A stretch of 33,071 bases of DNA from Bacteroidales bacterium (GCA_004557315.1 SFEH01000022.1:1-33071); one strand, 5' to 3'; positions 16,001 through 24,146 are shown, counted from the stretch's first letter. Program-made: numbers and translations. The notes: generated from the sequence alone by a model not told the origin.

Positions 16001-16513
16001 ATGATAAAGACCCTCAAGACATTATTGTGTGCCGTTGTGCTACTCACCTCGTGCAAAGACGATGTGACCGACAGTGTGATCCCCGAATACAATATTCATT
16101 ATAGCTGCAATGCGACACTTGTCAACGCCTATCTGCAGCAGACCGAACAGGTGGGATTGGATTGTCAGGGCGGATATGTGAGGGTCTATAACAAGAAAAA
16201 CCTCTCGGCAAGCGATGTGATTGGCTTGGGCGGATTGCTGATACTTCAGAACTACGAAGGCGCATTCCATGCCTTTGACCTCGCTTGCCCATATTGCTTC
16301 GCGGAAGGCAAGACAGGAACGAAGGTAAGCCGCATCAGCATGAAAGATGATGGCATCACGGCTGTCTGCCCTTCTTGTGCTTCCGAATATGGCGCTGTGT
16401 TCTGGGGCTCGCCTGCACCGACGGCAGGTCCTGCCAATGAAGAGAAACTCATCCTGCGCCGATACAGAGCCCAGCGGCTTATGGATGGAGTGACAGTAAC
16501 CGTGACCAGATGA
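16001..16513 (+). CDS. lipoprotein with Rieske-like domain carrying four Cys instead of Cys2His2
   Basis: 170 residues. A lipoprotein signal ends in LLTSC (C18). The body resembles a Rieske domain in its order of elements: GLGGLLILQNYEGAFHAFDLACPYC, then VCPSCASEYGAVFWGSPAPTAGPA, close to the C-P-x-C-x-S-x-F...G.P..GPA pattern. The metal motif is C96-P-Y-C99 and C123-P-S-C126, where a Rieske protein has C-x-H and C-x2-H. A rubredoxin-like iron or zinc site is therefore more likely than a standard [2Fe-2S] cluster. It is 3 bases behind argH and overlaps the next gene by 4 bases. The role is unknown. Confidence 0.7.
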   Translation: MIKTLKTLLCAVVLLTSCKDDVTDSVIPEYNIHYSCNATLVNAYLQQTEQVGLDCQGGYVRVYNKKNLSASDVIGLGGLLILQNYEGAFHAFDLACPYCFAEGKTGTKVSRISMKDDGITAVCPSCASEYGAVFWGSPAPTAGPANEEKLILRRYRAQRLMDGVTVTVTR

Positions 16514-17892
16514 AGAACCTTGTGCTGATATTATTAGCGATGCTTTCGCTCATTTCCTGTGACGATGACTTTGCCACGGGAAGTGAATCCCAGCCTGTCG
16601 CTTCAGCCGACACCTTGCACATGGGCACTATCTTGGCAGGCAACAGTTCGCCCACCTATCAGCTCAAGCTCTACAACCCCAACGGCAAGGAGCTGAAACT
16701 CTCCTCGATAGTGCTTCGCAATGCTCCGGTTTCAGGCTTCCGAATGAATGTCGATGGCATGAATGGCTCGTCATTCACCAATAGCGACCTCCTGCGCATA
16801 GCTTCGGGCGACTCGTTGTTCGTGTTTGTCGAGGCAACATTCCTGCCTGAAGGCAAGGGCATACAGCACCATCTCGATTATGTCGATGTCTCGTGCAATG
16901 GGAAGACAACAACCGTCGTGCTCGATGCCGTGAGTAAAGAGGTCAGGAAACTGCAAGGCTATGTGGTAACAGCCAATGAGGTGTGGGATATGGCAAGCGA
17001 GATACAGGTCTTCGATAGCTTGGTGATAGCCCAAGGAGCGGTATTGACCCTGAGCGATAGCACGACGCTCTATCTGCATGACAAGGCGAACATCGTCGTA
17101 TATGGCGCATTGAAAGCACAAGGCACTATCGACCGTCCTGTGACGATAAGAGGAGACAGAACCGACAATATGTTCGACAATCTCCCTTACGACAATCTCC
17201 CTTCGCAATGGGGCAGTCTTTATCTGAAGCGGCAGAGCCATGGCAACAGTTTTGAATATGCCAATATCCGAGGCATGAGCGATGGCATCTGGATTGAGTC
17301 GCAGGCCGATTTTGCCAACTGCCGCATCAAGAACTCCGATGGCAATCTGGTTACTGCTGTCGATGCGCAGACACGTTTTGAGAACTGTGAACTGTCGAAT
17401 GCGGCAGGCAGTGTGCTCGACATCATCGGAGGTGAGTCGGAAGTGGTGCATTGCACCTTGGCAAACTATAACTTCGCTTCGGCAATCACACAGGAGGCAT
17501 TGAGACTGTCGAACCGTGACACACTCAGAAATGCTGCGATTCCGCTCAAGCGATGCGAGTTTGTTAACACTATCATCTGGGGCAGGAAGTTCTGTCCCGA
17601 CATCCGCCTCGACTATCATCGTCCAGAGCAGGGCGACAGCATCTTCAGCTATCGCTTCGACCATTGCCTGATACATGCCGATGGCACCGACGATGAGCAG
17701 TTTGTGAGCACATTGTGGAACATCGATCCAGGGTTCCTGCTCATTGATGACAAGAACTATGCCTATGACTTCCATCTGACCGACGAGTCGGCAGCCAAGG
17801 GCGCAGGTTCAGAAGAGACAACTACAAGACATAGATTGGATATTGATGGTAAGCTTCGGCAGTCACCACCAACAATCGGTTGCTATGAATAA
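16510..17892 (+). CDS. right-handed beta-helix lipoprotein, unknown function
   Basis: 460 residues with a lipoprotein signal (LLAMLSLISC, lipidated C17) and an Asp-rich start DDDF. Residues about 30-140 form an Ig-like beta region. From about 155 on, irregular beta-helix rungs appear (VLTLSDSTTLYLHDKANIVVYG, then SFEYANIRGMSDGIWIESQA, CRIKNSDGNLVTAVDA). The C-terminus SPPTIGCYE is the usual ending of Bacteroidales beta-helix surface proteins. It is probably surface-exposed, and glycan binding or cleavage is possible but not shown. It overlaps the Rieske-like gene by ATGA, indicating coupling. Confidence 0.8.
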   Translation: MKNLVLILLAMLSLISCDDDFATGSESQPVASADTLHMGTILAGNSSPTYQLKLYNPNGKELKLSSIVLRNAPVSGFRMNVDGMNGSSFTNSDLLRIASGDSLFVFVEATFLPEGKGIQHHLDYVDVSCNGKTTTVVLDAVSKEVRKLQGYVVTANEVWDMASEIQVFDSLVIAQGAVLTLSDSTTLYLHDKANIVVYGALKAQGTIDRPVTIRGDRTDNMFDNLPYDNLPSQWGSLYLKRQSHGNSFEYANIRGMSDGIWIESQADFANCRIKNSDGNLVTAVDAQTRFENCELSNAAGSVLDIIGGESEVVHCTLANYNFASAITQEALRLSNRDTLRNAAIPLKRCEFVNTIIWGRKFCPDIRLDYHRPEQGDSIFSYRFDHCLIHADGTDDEQFVSTLWNIDPGFLLIDDKNYAYDFHLTDESAAKGAGSEETTTRHRLDIDGKLRQSPPTIGCYE

Positions 17893-17915
17893 AAACACTT
17901 TTAAGAAATAACATT

Positions 17916-19355
17916 ATGGCTTTTTCAAAAGAAATCTATGAGGCTCGCAGAGCCCGCATCAAGAAGGCAATGGGAGGCGGTTTGCTCCTGTTCCTTGGTA
18001 ATGGTATTGCAAGTTTCAACTATTCCGACAACAACTATCAGTTCCGCCAGGATAGCACCTTCCTCTATTTCTTCGGCTTGGACTATGAGGGTCTTGCTGC
18101 TGTAATAGATATCGACAACAACAAGACAATCGTCTTTGGCGACGAACTCACCATCGACGACATCATCTGGACAGGAGTGCAGCCAACCATTGCAGAGAAA
18201 TGTGCTGCTGTAGGCGTTACAGAGACTCTTCCGATGTCGGAACTCGCCAACTATATCAATGCATCAAAGGCAAAGAAACAGCCTATTCATTTCATCCCTC
18301 CATATCGCGGACACACCATCCTCTGGCTTCAGGAACTCCTTGGTGTGCCTGTCAACACCGCTGCCGGCGATGCCTTCTTGGCAGGAATGCCTGTGGCTAC
18401 CCCTTCGCTCGAAATGTGCTACAATGTTGCCGACATGCGCAACCATAAGGCACCAGAAGAGATTGCCGAGATCGAGAAGGCTGTCAACATTACTGTCAAC
18501 ATGCATTGCAAGGCAGTGCAGATGGTACAGCCAGGCATGAACGAGAAAGATATCGCTGCTGCTGTGATGGAAGTGGCATTGCGCGAGGGCTACTACAATT
18601 CGTTCCCAACCATCGCAACAAGCCATGGACAGACTCTTCACAACCACGGATATATCCACACCCTCAACGATGGCGACCTGCTTCTGCTTGATGCGGGTGC
18701 TGAGAACGTGATGCACTATGCAGGAGACCTCACTACTACCATGCCTGTAGGTGCCGACTACACTTCTCGCCAGAAGGATGTGTATAATGTGCTCATCAAC
18801 AGTTATAAGACTGCCACATCAATGATCCGTCCTGGCATCACCTATCGCGAGGTTCATGTGGCTGTATGGGCACAGATCGCTGAAGGACTCAAGGCACTCG
18901 GCTTGATGAAGGGCGATGCTATGGAGGCAGCTGAGGCTGGTGCAGTGGCAATGTTCATGCCTCATGGTCTTGGCCACATGATGGGAATGGATGTTCATGA
19001 TATGGAGAACTATGGTGAGGTCTATGTCGGCTATCCACGCGGTGCACAGAAAGACCCTCGCTTCGGCTTCCGCTCACTTCGTCTTGGCCGCACACTCGAG
19101 CCAGGCTTCGTATTCACCGTTGAGCCAGGTATCTATTTCATTCCAGAACTCATCGATCAGTGGAGAGCTGCCGGCAAGTTCACCGACTTCATCTGCTACG
19201 ACAAGCTCGATGCTTGGAAGGACTTCGGTGGAATGCGCAATGAGGAAGACTATCTCATAACAGAAACAGGCTCACGCCATCTTGGATTGCGAAAGCCTGT
19301 CGATATCGAGGAGATTCTCGCTTGCAAGAACGGAACCTTTACTCCGTACATTTAA
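17916..19355 (+). CDS. pepP: Xaa-Pro aminopeptidase, M24B
   Basis: Removes N-terminal residues next to proline. 479 residues with an N-terminal creatinase-like domain (NYSDNNYQFRQDSTFLYFFG) and the pita-bread catalytic domain. The five metal ligands are visible: D259 in LLLLDAGAE, D271 in YAGDLTTT, H354 in PHGLGHMMG, E403 in FTVEPGIY and E443 in MRNEEDY. These fit the two-metal site of the family. It lies 23 bases after the beta-helix gene. Its stop codon TAA runs straight into the first unit of a repeat array. Confidence 0.93.
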   Translation: MAFSKEIYEARRARIKKAMGGGLLLFLGNGIASFNYSDNNYQFRQDSTFLYFFGLDYEGLAAVIDIDNNKTIVFGDELTIDDIIWTGVQPTIAEKCAAVGVTETLPMSELANYINASKAKKQPIHFIPPYRGHTILWLQELLGVPVNTAAGDAFLAGMPVATPSLEMCYNVADMRNHKAPEEIAEIEKAVNITVNMHCKAVQMVQPGMNEKDIAAAVMEVALREGYYNSFPTIATSHGQTLHNHGYIHTLNDGDLLLLDAGAENVMHYAGDLTTTMPVGADYTSRQKDVYNVLINSYKTATSMIRPGITYREVHVAVWAQIAEGLKALGLMKGDAMEAAEAGAVAMFMPHGLGHMMGMDVHDMENYGEVYVGYPRGAQKDPRFGFRSLRLGRTLEPGFVFTVEPGIYFIPELIDQWRAAGKFTDFICYDKLDAWKDFGGMRNEEDYLITETGSRHLGLRKPVDIEEILACKNGTFTPYI

Positions 19356-19452
19356 GGTTATAAGGTTGTGAGGTTATGAGGTTTTAAGGTTTTTTGACTG
19401 CGTGGAGTTACCTCACAACCTTATAACCTCATAACCTCACAACCTTATAACC
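19354..19452. repeat. inverted octamer array, RAGGTTNT family (element D)
   Basis: Left arm (19354-19393): AAGGTTAT, AAGGTTGT, GAGGTTAT, GAGGTTTT, AAGGTTTT. Core GACTGCGTGGAGTT (19396-19409). Right arm (19410-19452): ACCTCACA, ACCTTATA, ACCTCATA, ACCTCACA, ACCTTATA, ACC. The left arm shares two bases with the pepP stop codon. The right arm supplies the stop and last four codons of the convergent DUF1593 gene, so the element spans the whole convergent junction and enters the coding sequence. Confidence 0.9.
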
Positions 19453-20846
19453 ACCCTCCTATAAGCTACAAGATTGAAAGCGCCGTTGTCATGCACTTCA
19501 CACACGATGTGGGTCTTGCCAGCGGCGTTTTCTGGTATTGTCACTGTGATTATCTTTGCCGATGGGTCGGCGATCTCGACTGGCGAGCTTATTTCCTTCT
19601 GCACCCACCAATCGAAAGTGAGGGAGTCACCTTCGGGATCGAAGGTCTCTGAAGCGTCGAGAGTGATGGTCTCGCCCGCGCGTGCATTTATATATATAGG
19701 AGCAGAGCCTTTGTTGCCATTGACAATGACCACAGGATTGGTGTTGCCTGTGCCATTTTCTGCCCATGCCATGCGAGCGGCAAAGTCGTTGAATTCGTCA
19801 GGGTAGAACTTCTTCTCGTATGCGTCAGAAGCACTCTTGATAGGCTCCTCCCAGTTGGTCCAAGAGTAGGTGATGCTGTCGGGAGAGAGACCGAAGACAT
19901 GATATCCGCCCCAGCCTGCCTGTGTAGGGTCCTCGGGATCGTTGAGTCCGTTAGGCATAACATTGAGGAAACTTGGAGTGTCGCCTTCCACGCCCCACAG
20001 ATATTTCGGATAGACCTTGCCCATCTCACCCTTGCCTTGTATGAGAGAGGCATATTTGTCCCAGTTCTGCACACCGAGGGCATTCTGATTGAGCCAAGCC
20101 GATTCGTCCCACACGAACTTCAGGTCATCCTTGAACTCCTTGCGCATCCACATGTGTGAGCTATAGTCGCGCTGCATGCGCATCGACCATTGCATGTCCT
20201 GGTCGGTGATGGTATAGATGCGGAACTTCTGAAGGAACTTCTTCAGTTCCTCTGGAGTGCGCGTCTGCTGCACCTTCCATATCGCTTGTGCCAAGGTGTT
20301 CGATCCACCCCACGAAGTCACCCAGATAGGGCGGTCATCATCCTCATCGGCAAGACGGATGAGCATCTCGCTGCCTTCCGAGTCATTGCCTTCGCCAATC
20401 ACGCCTATGCCTGCACGCTTGCTGCCCATCATGCAGCGGCTGCGTATATATTCAGCACTTGGCCAATAACCAATCTCTTGAGGCAACGAGTTCTCCTCGT
20501 CAAGAGTCAGGTGTCCCTCTTGCTTCGAGCGTTTCATCAGGTTGCAGACATCTGTCTCATAGGCATCTACTACGCGATACAGATAGTCAGCCCATTCTTC
20601 AGGATAGGGGTCACAGTTCCAGCCGATGGTAGTGCAGATAGCTTCAATCTCAAAACGGTCGGCGTATGAGAGCAGACGTACTGCCGATTCGTTGTCGTCG
20701 GGCTCAACATCAGCTGGTCCGATGTCGGTCATGACCACGAGTCGCGGTTTCAGCTCTGGCTTTGCTGGTTCGTCACTATCGCTCTTATTGGCAGAACAAG
20801 AGCATGCTGCCAAAAGGCAACAGAAAGGTAAGATGTATTTGTTCAT
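19437..20846 (-). CDS. DUF1593 lipoprotein (nucleoside hydrolase-like, Sde182-type)
   Basis: 469 residues with a lipoprotein signal (CCLLAACSCS; lipidated at one of C15 or C17). The N-terminal domain starts LVVMTDIGPADVEPDDNESA (37-56), reminiscent of the Asp-rich metal site of nucleoside hydrolases. IRSRCMMGSKRAGIG and WVTSWGGSNTLAQA follow. An Ig-like C-terminal domain covers about 385-469 (ITLDASETFDPEGDSLTFDW). Such proteins are linked to plant polysaccharide use. The substrate is unknown. It follows porT with a 1-base gap. Its last codons and stop lie in a repeat array, so the C-terminal residues may vary between strains. Confidence 0.82.
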   Translation of the reverse strand: MNKYILPFCCLLAACSCSANKSDSDEPAKPELKPRLVVMTDIGPADVEPDDNESAVRLLSYADRFEIEAICTTIGWNCDPYPEEWADYLYRVVDAYETDVCNLMKRSKQEGHLTLDEENSLPQEIGYWPSAEYIRSRCMMGSKRAGIGVIGEGNDSEGSEMLIRLADEDDDRPIWVTSWGGSNTLAQAIWKVQQTRTPEELKKFLQKFRIYTITDQDMQWSMRMQRDYSSHMWMRKEFKDDLKFVWDESAWLNQNALGVQNWDKYASLIQGKGEMGKVYPKYLWGVEGDTPSFLNVMPNGLNDPEDPTQAGWGGYHVFGLSPDSITYSWTNWEEPIKSASDAYEKKFYPDEFNDFAARMAWAENGTGNTNPVVIVNGNKGSAPIYINARAGETITLDASETFDPEGDSLTFDWWVQKEISSPVEIADPSAKIITVTIPENAAGKTHIVCEVHDNGAFNLVAYRRVVIRL

Positions 20847-20847
20847 A

Positions 20848-21531
20848 TTACTCGAAATATAGTATTAGACTAATGCTTTTGTTTCGTGCTTTGGCAATGG
20901 CATCGGTATATTGCATCAATGTTTCGTCCTTCAGGTTCTTGCGTCGATGGTCGATCATGTCGGCAAGGCCAAGGTTGAAACGCAGTTCAGGGCAGAACTT
21001 GAAGAAAGGCAGGTAGGTGTCGCAGCCCAGGCCGATGTGTATGCTATAGTCGAAAGGTTTGAAGACTATCGGAGTCTCCTTGTCTTTCGACAGGTCGTAC
21101 AGTATGCTCGCACCGGCTATGACGTATGGGCGGTAGTTGTTGAGGCGCTTGGTTGCCACTTTCAGGCTGACGGGAATCTCAATGTTGCAGCTCTTCAGGT
21201 CTTGCTCTGTCTTGCTGCCGATGTTGGTGTTGACGAAAGCCACTTTCCTTGAGACGAAATGCAGGGTAGGAGTGACCCTCAGGTTCAGATTCTCGGTCAG
21301 CGCCATGTCGCCGAGCAGTCCGACACAGAACCCTGGGTTGAGGTCGGGACATTCGGCATACCAGTCCTTGCCGGTGTGTTCGAAAATCACGTTGTTCATG
21401 TCGATACCCATGACGAATCCATAGTGGAACCGTCTTTGGTCAATGTATGGGATATTCTTCAAAACATTCTTCTGCGCCATAGCAGGCAAGACTGTCAGCA
21501 GAACAAGAATAGTCAGTAGCAATCTTTTCAT
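20848..21531 (-). CDS. PorT-family outer membrane beta-barrel protein
   Basis: 227 residues with a signal peptide (MKRLLLTILVLLTVLPAMAQ), then alternating beta strands: FHYGFVMGIDMNNVIF, PGFCVGLLGDMALTENLNLRVTPTLHFVSRKV, YRPYVIAGASILYDL, FDYSIHIGLGCDTYLPFFKFCPELRFNLGL, and a C-terminal strand ISLILYFE ending in the aromatic typical of outer-membrane barrels. The pattern fits PorT, a barrel needed for type IX secretion in Porphyromonas, but generic relatives are common. It stands 1 base ahead of the DUF1593 gene and they are probably co-transcribed. Confidence 0.72.
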   Translation of the reverse strand: MKRLLLTILVLLTVLPAMAQKNVLKNIPYIDQRRFHYGFVMGIDMNNVIFEHTGKDWYAECPDLNPGFCVGLLGDMALTENLNLRVTPTLHFVSRKVAFVNTNIGSKTEQDLKSCNIEIPVSLKVATKRLNNYRPYVIAGASILYDLSKDKETPIVFKPFDYSIHIGLGCDTYLPFFKFCPELRFNLGLADMIDHRRKNLKDETLMQYTDAIAKARNKSISLILYFE

Positions 21532-21601
21532 TTGTCATCAACTTCGTTGTGGTCTTTATCTTACTGAGCAGTATTCTTCTTATTTTACTCACTGCACATT
21601 G

Positions 21602-21609
21602 CAAATATA
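21602..21609 (-). promoter_or_regulatory. -7 box of the porT transcript
   Basis: TATATTTG on the minus strand, 70 bases above the porT start. No TTTG at the expected -33 position. Confidence 0.4.
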
Positions 21610-21682
21610 ATGGTTAAAAAATTAAAAAAAGCATCTTTTGACAAAAATCTGCGAAAAATAAACTATCAGTTTCAAAAAACTA

Positions 21683-21690
21683 TAACTTTG
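21683..21690 (+). promoter_or_regulatory. -7 box of the small Cys-rich lipoprotein gene
   Basis: TAACTTTG with a leader of about 45 bases to the ATG at 21745. No clear -33 element. An in-frame ATG at 21610 lies above this box and so is not a start. Confidence 0.5.
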
Positions 21691-21744
21691 CAACGCAAAA
21701 ATAAAAAAGGTTATTGTGTTATCACTAAATTAATTTATCAAACT

Positions 21745-21975
21745 ATGAAGAAGTTGGTTCTTTTCGCAGGTGTACTCGTTGCAGTATCATTTGCTTCTTG
21801 TAACTCAGCTAAGTCTGAGGCTCCTGCTACAGAGGAGGCTGTTGAGGTTGTTGAAACTGCTGTTGAGGCATCTTGCTGCGGCGATTCTACAAAGTGCTGT
21901 GGTGACTCTGCAAAGTGCGCTGCTGACACTGCTTGCTGTGGTGCTTGCGCTGACTCAACAAAGTGCGCTGAGTAA
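21745..21975 (+). CDS. small Cys-rich lipoprotein
   Basis: 76 residues. The lipoprotein signal MKKLVLFAGVLVAVSFASC is followed by a Glu/Ala spacer, then a 33-residue tail with nine cysteines. The tail is built from near-repeats: CCGDSTK, CCGDSAK, CAADTA, CCGACADSTKC. The start at 21745 is chosen because it opens the signal peptide and lies below the -7 box. Cys density of this kind suggests metal binding or redox cross-linking in the envelope, which is inference. It is monocistronic, with its own promoter and terminator, and so may be strongly expressed. Confidence 0.8.
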   Translation: MKKLVLFAGVLVAVSFASCNSAKSEAPATEEAVEVVETAVEASCCGDSTKCCGDSAKCAADTACCGACADSTKCAE

Positions 21976-22019
21976 TACAACGCGGTTAGTTTTCAAATTT
22001 CAAGAAACTACAAAGAAAA

Positions 22020-22054
22020 AGGTTCGTCCCTCATTCGGGGAACGGATCTTTTTT
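22020..22054 (+). terminator. terminator of the small lipoprotein gene
   Basis: AGGTTCGTCCC (22020-22030) pairs with GGGGAACGGATCT (22037-22049) through Watson-Crick and GU pairs with one bulge, followed by TTTTTT. Confidence 0.75.
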
Positions 22055-22138
22055 CGTTATTTATTAGTATTCAAGAAACGGACAATCAGTCATCAGCTCT
22101 CATTCAGTCTATTTATCTCCAAAAAAATAATTATTTTT

Positions 22139-22169
22139 TTTGAAAGTTCATCAAAAAGCTATATCTTTG
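22139..22169 (+). promoter_or_regulatory. promoter of the PP2C-like gene
   Basis: TTTG at 22139-22142, 19 bases, TATCTTTG at 22162-22169. The leader is about 20 bases. Confidence 0.7.
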
Positions 22170-22194
22170 CACGTTGTTATAACATTCTGAATAA

Positions 22195-22890
22195 ATGAAG
22201 ATAACTCTCGACCGACCATTATGCATCCATGATATTGGGCATCGTCCAGTGCAGACCGACTATGTTGTTCCTGCCTTTGGCGAGGCACAGGTCACCGATT
22301 GCCATTTTCTGGTTGGCGAGGGCCGTCAGCAAGATAGTTATCAGCAGATGGCGAGTCTGACGGTCATGCCCTATGGCATGCGCATCAGCATCACAGGCCG
22401 CTGTCGCGTATTCCAGATCCGCCCAGGCTTCGACGAGCCGATCTATAGTTCGGAAGGCGAAGACAATCTCGTAATCAGGGATGTGCAGCATGGCGATTGG
22501 TTCCTGCTCATGACCGATGGAATGTGCGAGGCACTCGACGTAGAAGACCTTATGGCGATAATGAATCGTCCGGATTGGACTGCTGAACATAAGCGCGATG
22601 CCTTGCTCGACTACACATCCGAAAATCAGGACAACCACTCTGCCTATCTCCTGCATGTCCGTTCTGTTGATGAAGATGAAGACAATGAAAGCGATGAAGT
22701 AGCCGAAGATAGCCTCATCACCGAAGAGGAATCAGAAGCAGACGAAGCAATAAGTGCCGACGAGGCTTCCAGCGAAACGACTGAAGGCCTTTTCTTCGAC
22801 CGGCTGGCAAGAAACATCCTGATCGGCATCATAATTGCCTATCTGCTCGCAATGATAATAGGCTTTGTATTAGGCTTGTTTGGGTATTAA
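22195..22890 (+). CDS. membrane-anchored, degenerate PP2C-like phosphatase (probable pseudophosphatase)
   Basis: 231 residues. The N-terminus CIHDIGHRPVQTDYVVPAFG and the DWFLLMTDGMCEALDVEDL segment match the Bacteroidetes PP2C family opening (IHxIGxRxNQED) and its late LxTDGL motif. Residues D108 and D146-N147 remain. The metal-binding DGMGG motif is replaced by GEGRQQ (41-46), NQED by VQTD, and the middle GDSR region is lost, leaving a domain of about 155 residues instead of 230. An acidic linker (158-196) leads to a C-terminal membrane helix (about 207-229). It probably binds rather than cleaves phosphoprotein. A repeat array begins at its stop. Confidence 0.65.
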   Translation: MKITLDRPLCIHDIGHRPVQTDYVVPAFGEAQVTDCHFLVGEGRQQDSYQQMASLTVMPYGMRISITGRCRVFQIRPGFDEPIYSSEGEDNLVIRDVQHGDWFLLMTDGMCEALDVEDLMAIMNRPDWTAEHKRDALLDYTSENQDNHSAYLLHVRSVDEDEDNESDEVAEDSLITEEESEADEAISADEASSETTEGLFFDRLARNILIGIIIAYLLAMIIGFVLGLFGY

Positions 22891-22989
22891 GGTTATGAGG
22901 TTATGAGGTTATAAGGTTATGAGGTTATGAGGATGTAATGTAGCTCCGCGCTGACAAAAAACCTTAAAACCTTAAAACCTCAAAACCTA
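22889..22989. repeat. inverted octamer array, RAGGTTNT family, inverted core (element E)
   Basis: Left arm (22889-22932): AAGGTTAT, GAGGTTAT, GAGGTTAT, AAGGTTAT, GAGGTTAT, GAGG. Right arm (22958-22989): AAAACCTT, AAAACCTT, AAAACCTC, AAAACCTA. The core AGCTCCGCGCTGAC (22942-22955) is the reverse complement of the core type seen in B, D, H and I. The left arm starts inside the upstream TAA. The right arm ends 13 bases before the phoH start. Confidence 0.88.
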
Positions 22990-23002
22990 ACTACTATAAA
23001 AT

Positions 23003-23977
23003 ATGATTGAAAAAGTTATTGTTTTAGACCAAGTTGATCCAGTAATATTCTATGGAGTGAACAACAGTAACATACTGTTGCTCAAGACCCTGTATCCGAA
23101 GCTGCGCTTTGCGGCAAGGGGAAGGGCTATCAAGATATATGGCGATGAAGAGGATATCCAGATTTTCGAGACTTTCCTCGGGCGATTGGTCAACTACTGC
23201 AGTAACTATAATAAGCTGAACGAAGAGGCGATACTCGACTTCTACAATGGCGAAGGCCCGCAGGAGAAGAAGCAGGATCATCTCATCATCTATGGAGTCA
23301 ACGGTCGCCCCATCACCGCACGCACCAGCAATCAGAAGGCTCTGGTCGATGCTTTCTCCAAGAACGATCTTGTCTTTGCACTCGGTCCTGCAGGTTCTGG
23401 CAAGACCTATGTCGCCATCGCCCTCGCTGTCAAGGCTCTCAAGAACAAGGAGATTCGCCGTATCATCCTTTCGCGTCCAGCCGTTGAGGCAGGTGAGAAG
23501 TTAGGTTTCCTGCCTGGCGAGATGAAGGATAAGCTCGACCCATATCTCCAGCCTCTCTACGACGCGCTCGAGGATATGATACCTGCCGCCAAGCTCCGCG
23601 AGTATCTTGAGACCAACGTCATTCAGATTGCTCCTTTGGCATATATGCGCGGACGCACGCTCAGCGATGCCGTCATCATCCTCGATGAGGCGCAGAATAC
23701 TACAGCCCCACAGATCAAGATGTTCCTGACACGCCTTGGACTCGGTGCCAGGATGATTGTCACAGGCGATATGTCGCAGGTCGATCTGCCTCGCAACGTC
23801 CAGAGCGGTCTCGTTCAGGCTCAGCGCATTCTCAAGGGCATTCCAGGCATTGCCACCATCGAATTCGACCGTCATGACATTGTGCGCCACCGTCTTGTCC
23901 AGAAGATTGTCGATGCCTACGACCGCTTTGAAGAAGAGCGAAAGAAAACGCTTACTCTTCAGCCGCCAGAGGAATAG
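23003..23977 (+). CDS. phoH: PhoH-family ATPase
   Basis: 324 residues. Walker A GPAGSGKT is at 128-135 and Walker B VIILDEAQN at 224-232, with RIILSRPAVEAGEKLGFLPG between them and MIVTGDMSQVDLPRN after. This is the RNA helicase-like P-loop core of PhoH. The N-terminal 110 residues hold the small KH-like region (RFAARGRAIKIYGDEEDIQIF). PhoH proteins are linked to RNA metabolism, often next to ybeY, but purC follows here as in other Bacteroidales. Regulation by phosphate is not indicated by the sequence. Confidence 0.93.
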   Translation: MIEKVIVLDQVDPVIFYGVNNSNILLLKTLYPKLRFAARGRAIKIYGDEEDIQIFETFLGRLVNYCSNYNKLNEEAILDFYNGEGPQEKKQDHLIIYGVNGRPITARTSNQKALVDAFSKNDLVFALGPAGSGKTYVAIALAVKALKNKEIRRIILSRPAVEAGEKLGFLPGEMKDKLDPYLQPLYDALEDMIPAAKLREYLETNVIQIAPLAYMRGRTLSDAVIILDEAQNTTAPQIKMFLTRLGLGARMIVTGDMSQVDLPRNVQSGLVQAQRILKGIPGIATIEFDRHDIVRHRLVQKIVDAYDRFEEERKKTLTLQPPEE

Positions 23978-23981
23978 GGGC

Positions 23982-24117
23982 AGATAAAGAAGTTAAAGAA
24001 GATAAAGGAGATAAAGACAAATGAAATTTGTTATAAGTAATGGTCTTTCCTTTAACTTCCCCAACAAGATTAAAGGCAGCTATTGTCTTTATCTCCTTTA
24101 TCTTCTTTATCTTCTCC
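23982..24117. repeat. inverted nonamer array, RAGATAAAG family (element F)
   Basis: Left arm: AGATAAAG (23982-23989), AAGTTAAAG, AAGATAAAG, GAGATAAAG (to 24016). Right arm: CTATTGT (24080-24086), CTTTATCTC, CTTTATCTT, CTTTATCTT, CTCC. The innermost two units pair perfectly and extend with ACAA/TTGT. The core shares ACAAATGA with C and G, and CTTCCCCAACAAGA with C. AAAGGAG plus ten bases plus ATG (24021) opens a 34-codon frame ending TAG 24123-24125. It fills most of the phoH-purC gap. Confidence 0.9.
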
Positions 24118-24146
24118 AAAAATAGAAACCAATAAAACAAAACAAT

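Noticed and set aside
16771..17775. Long antisense frame (334 codons) opposite the beta-helix lipoprotein
   Set aside because: It shows no recognisable family and mirrors the codon bias of the real gene on the other strand.
21610..21744. Earlier start of the small Cys-rich lipoprotein
   Set aside because: It would precede the -7 box at 21683 and bury the signal peptide.
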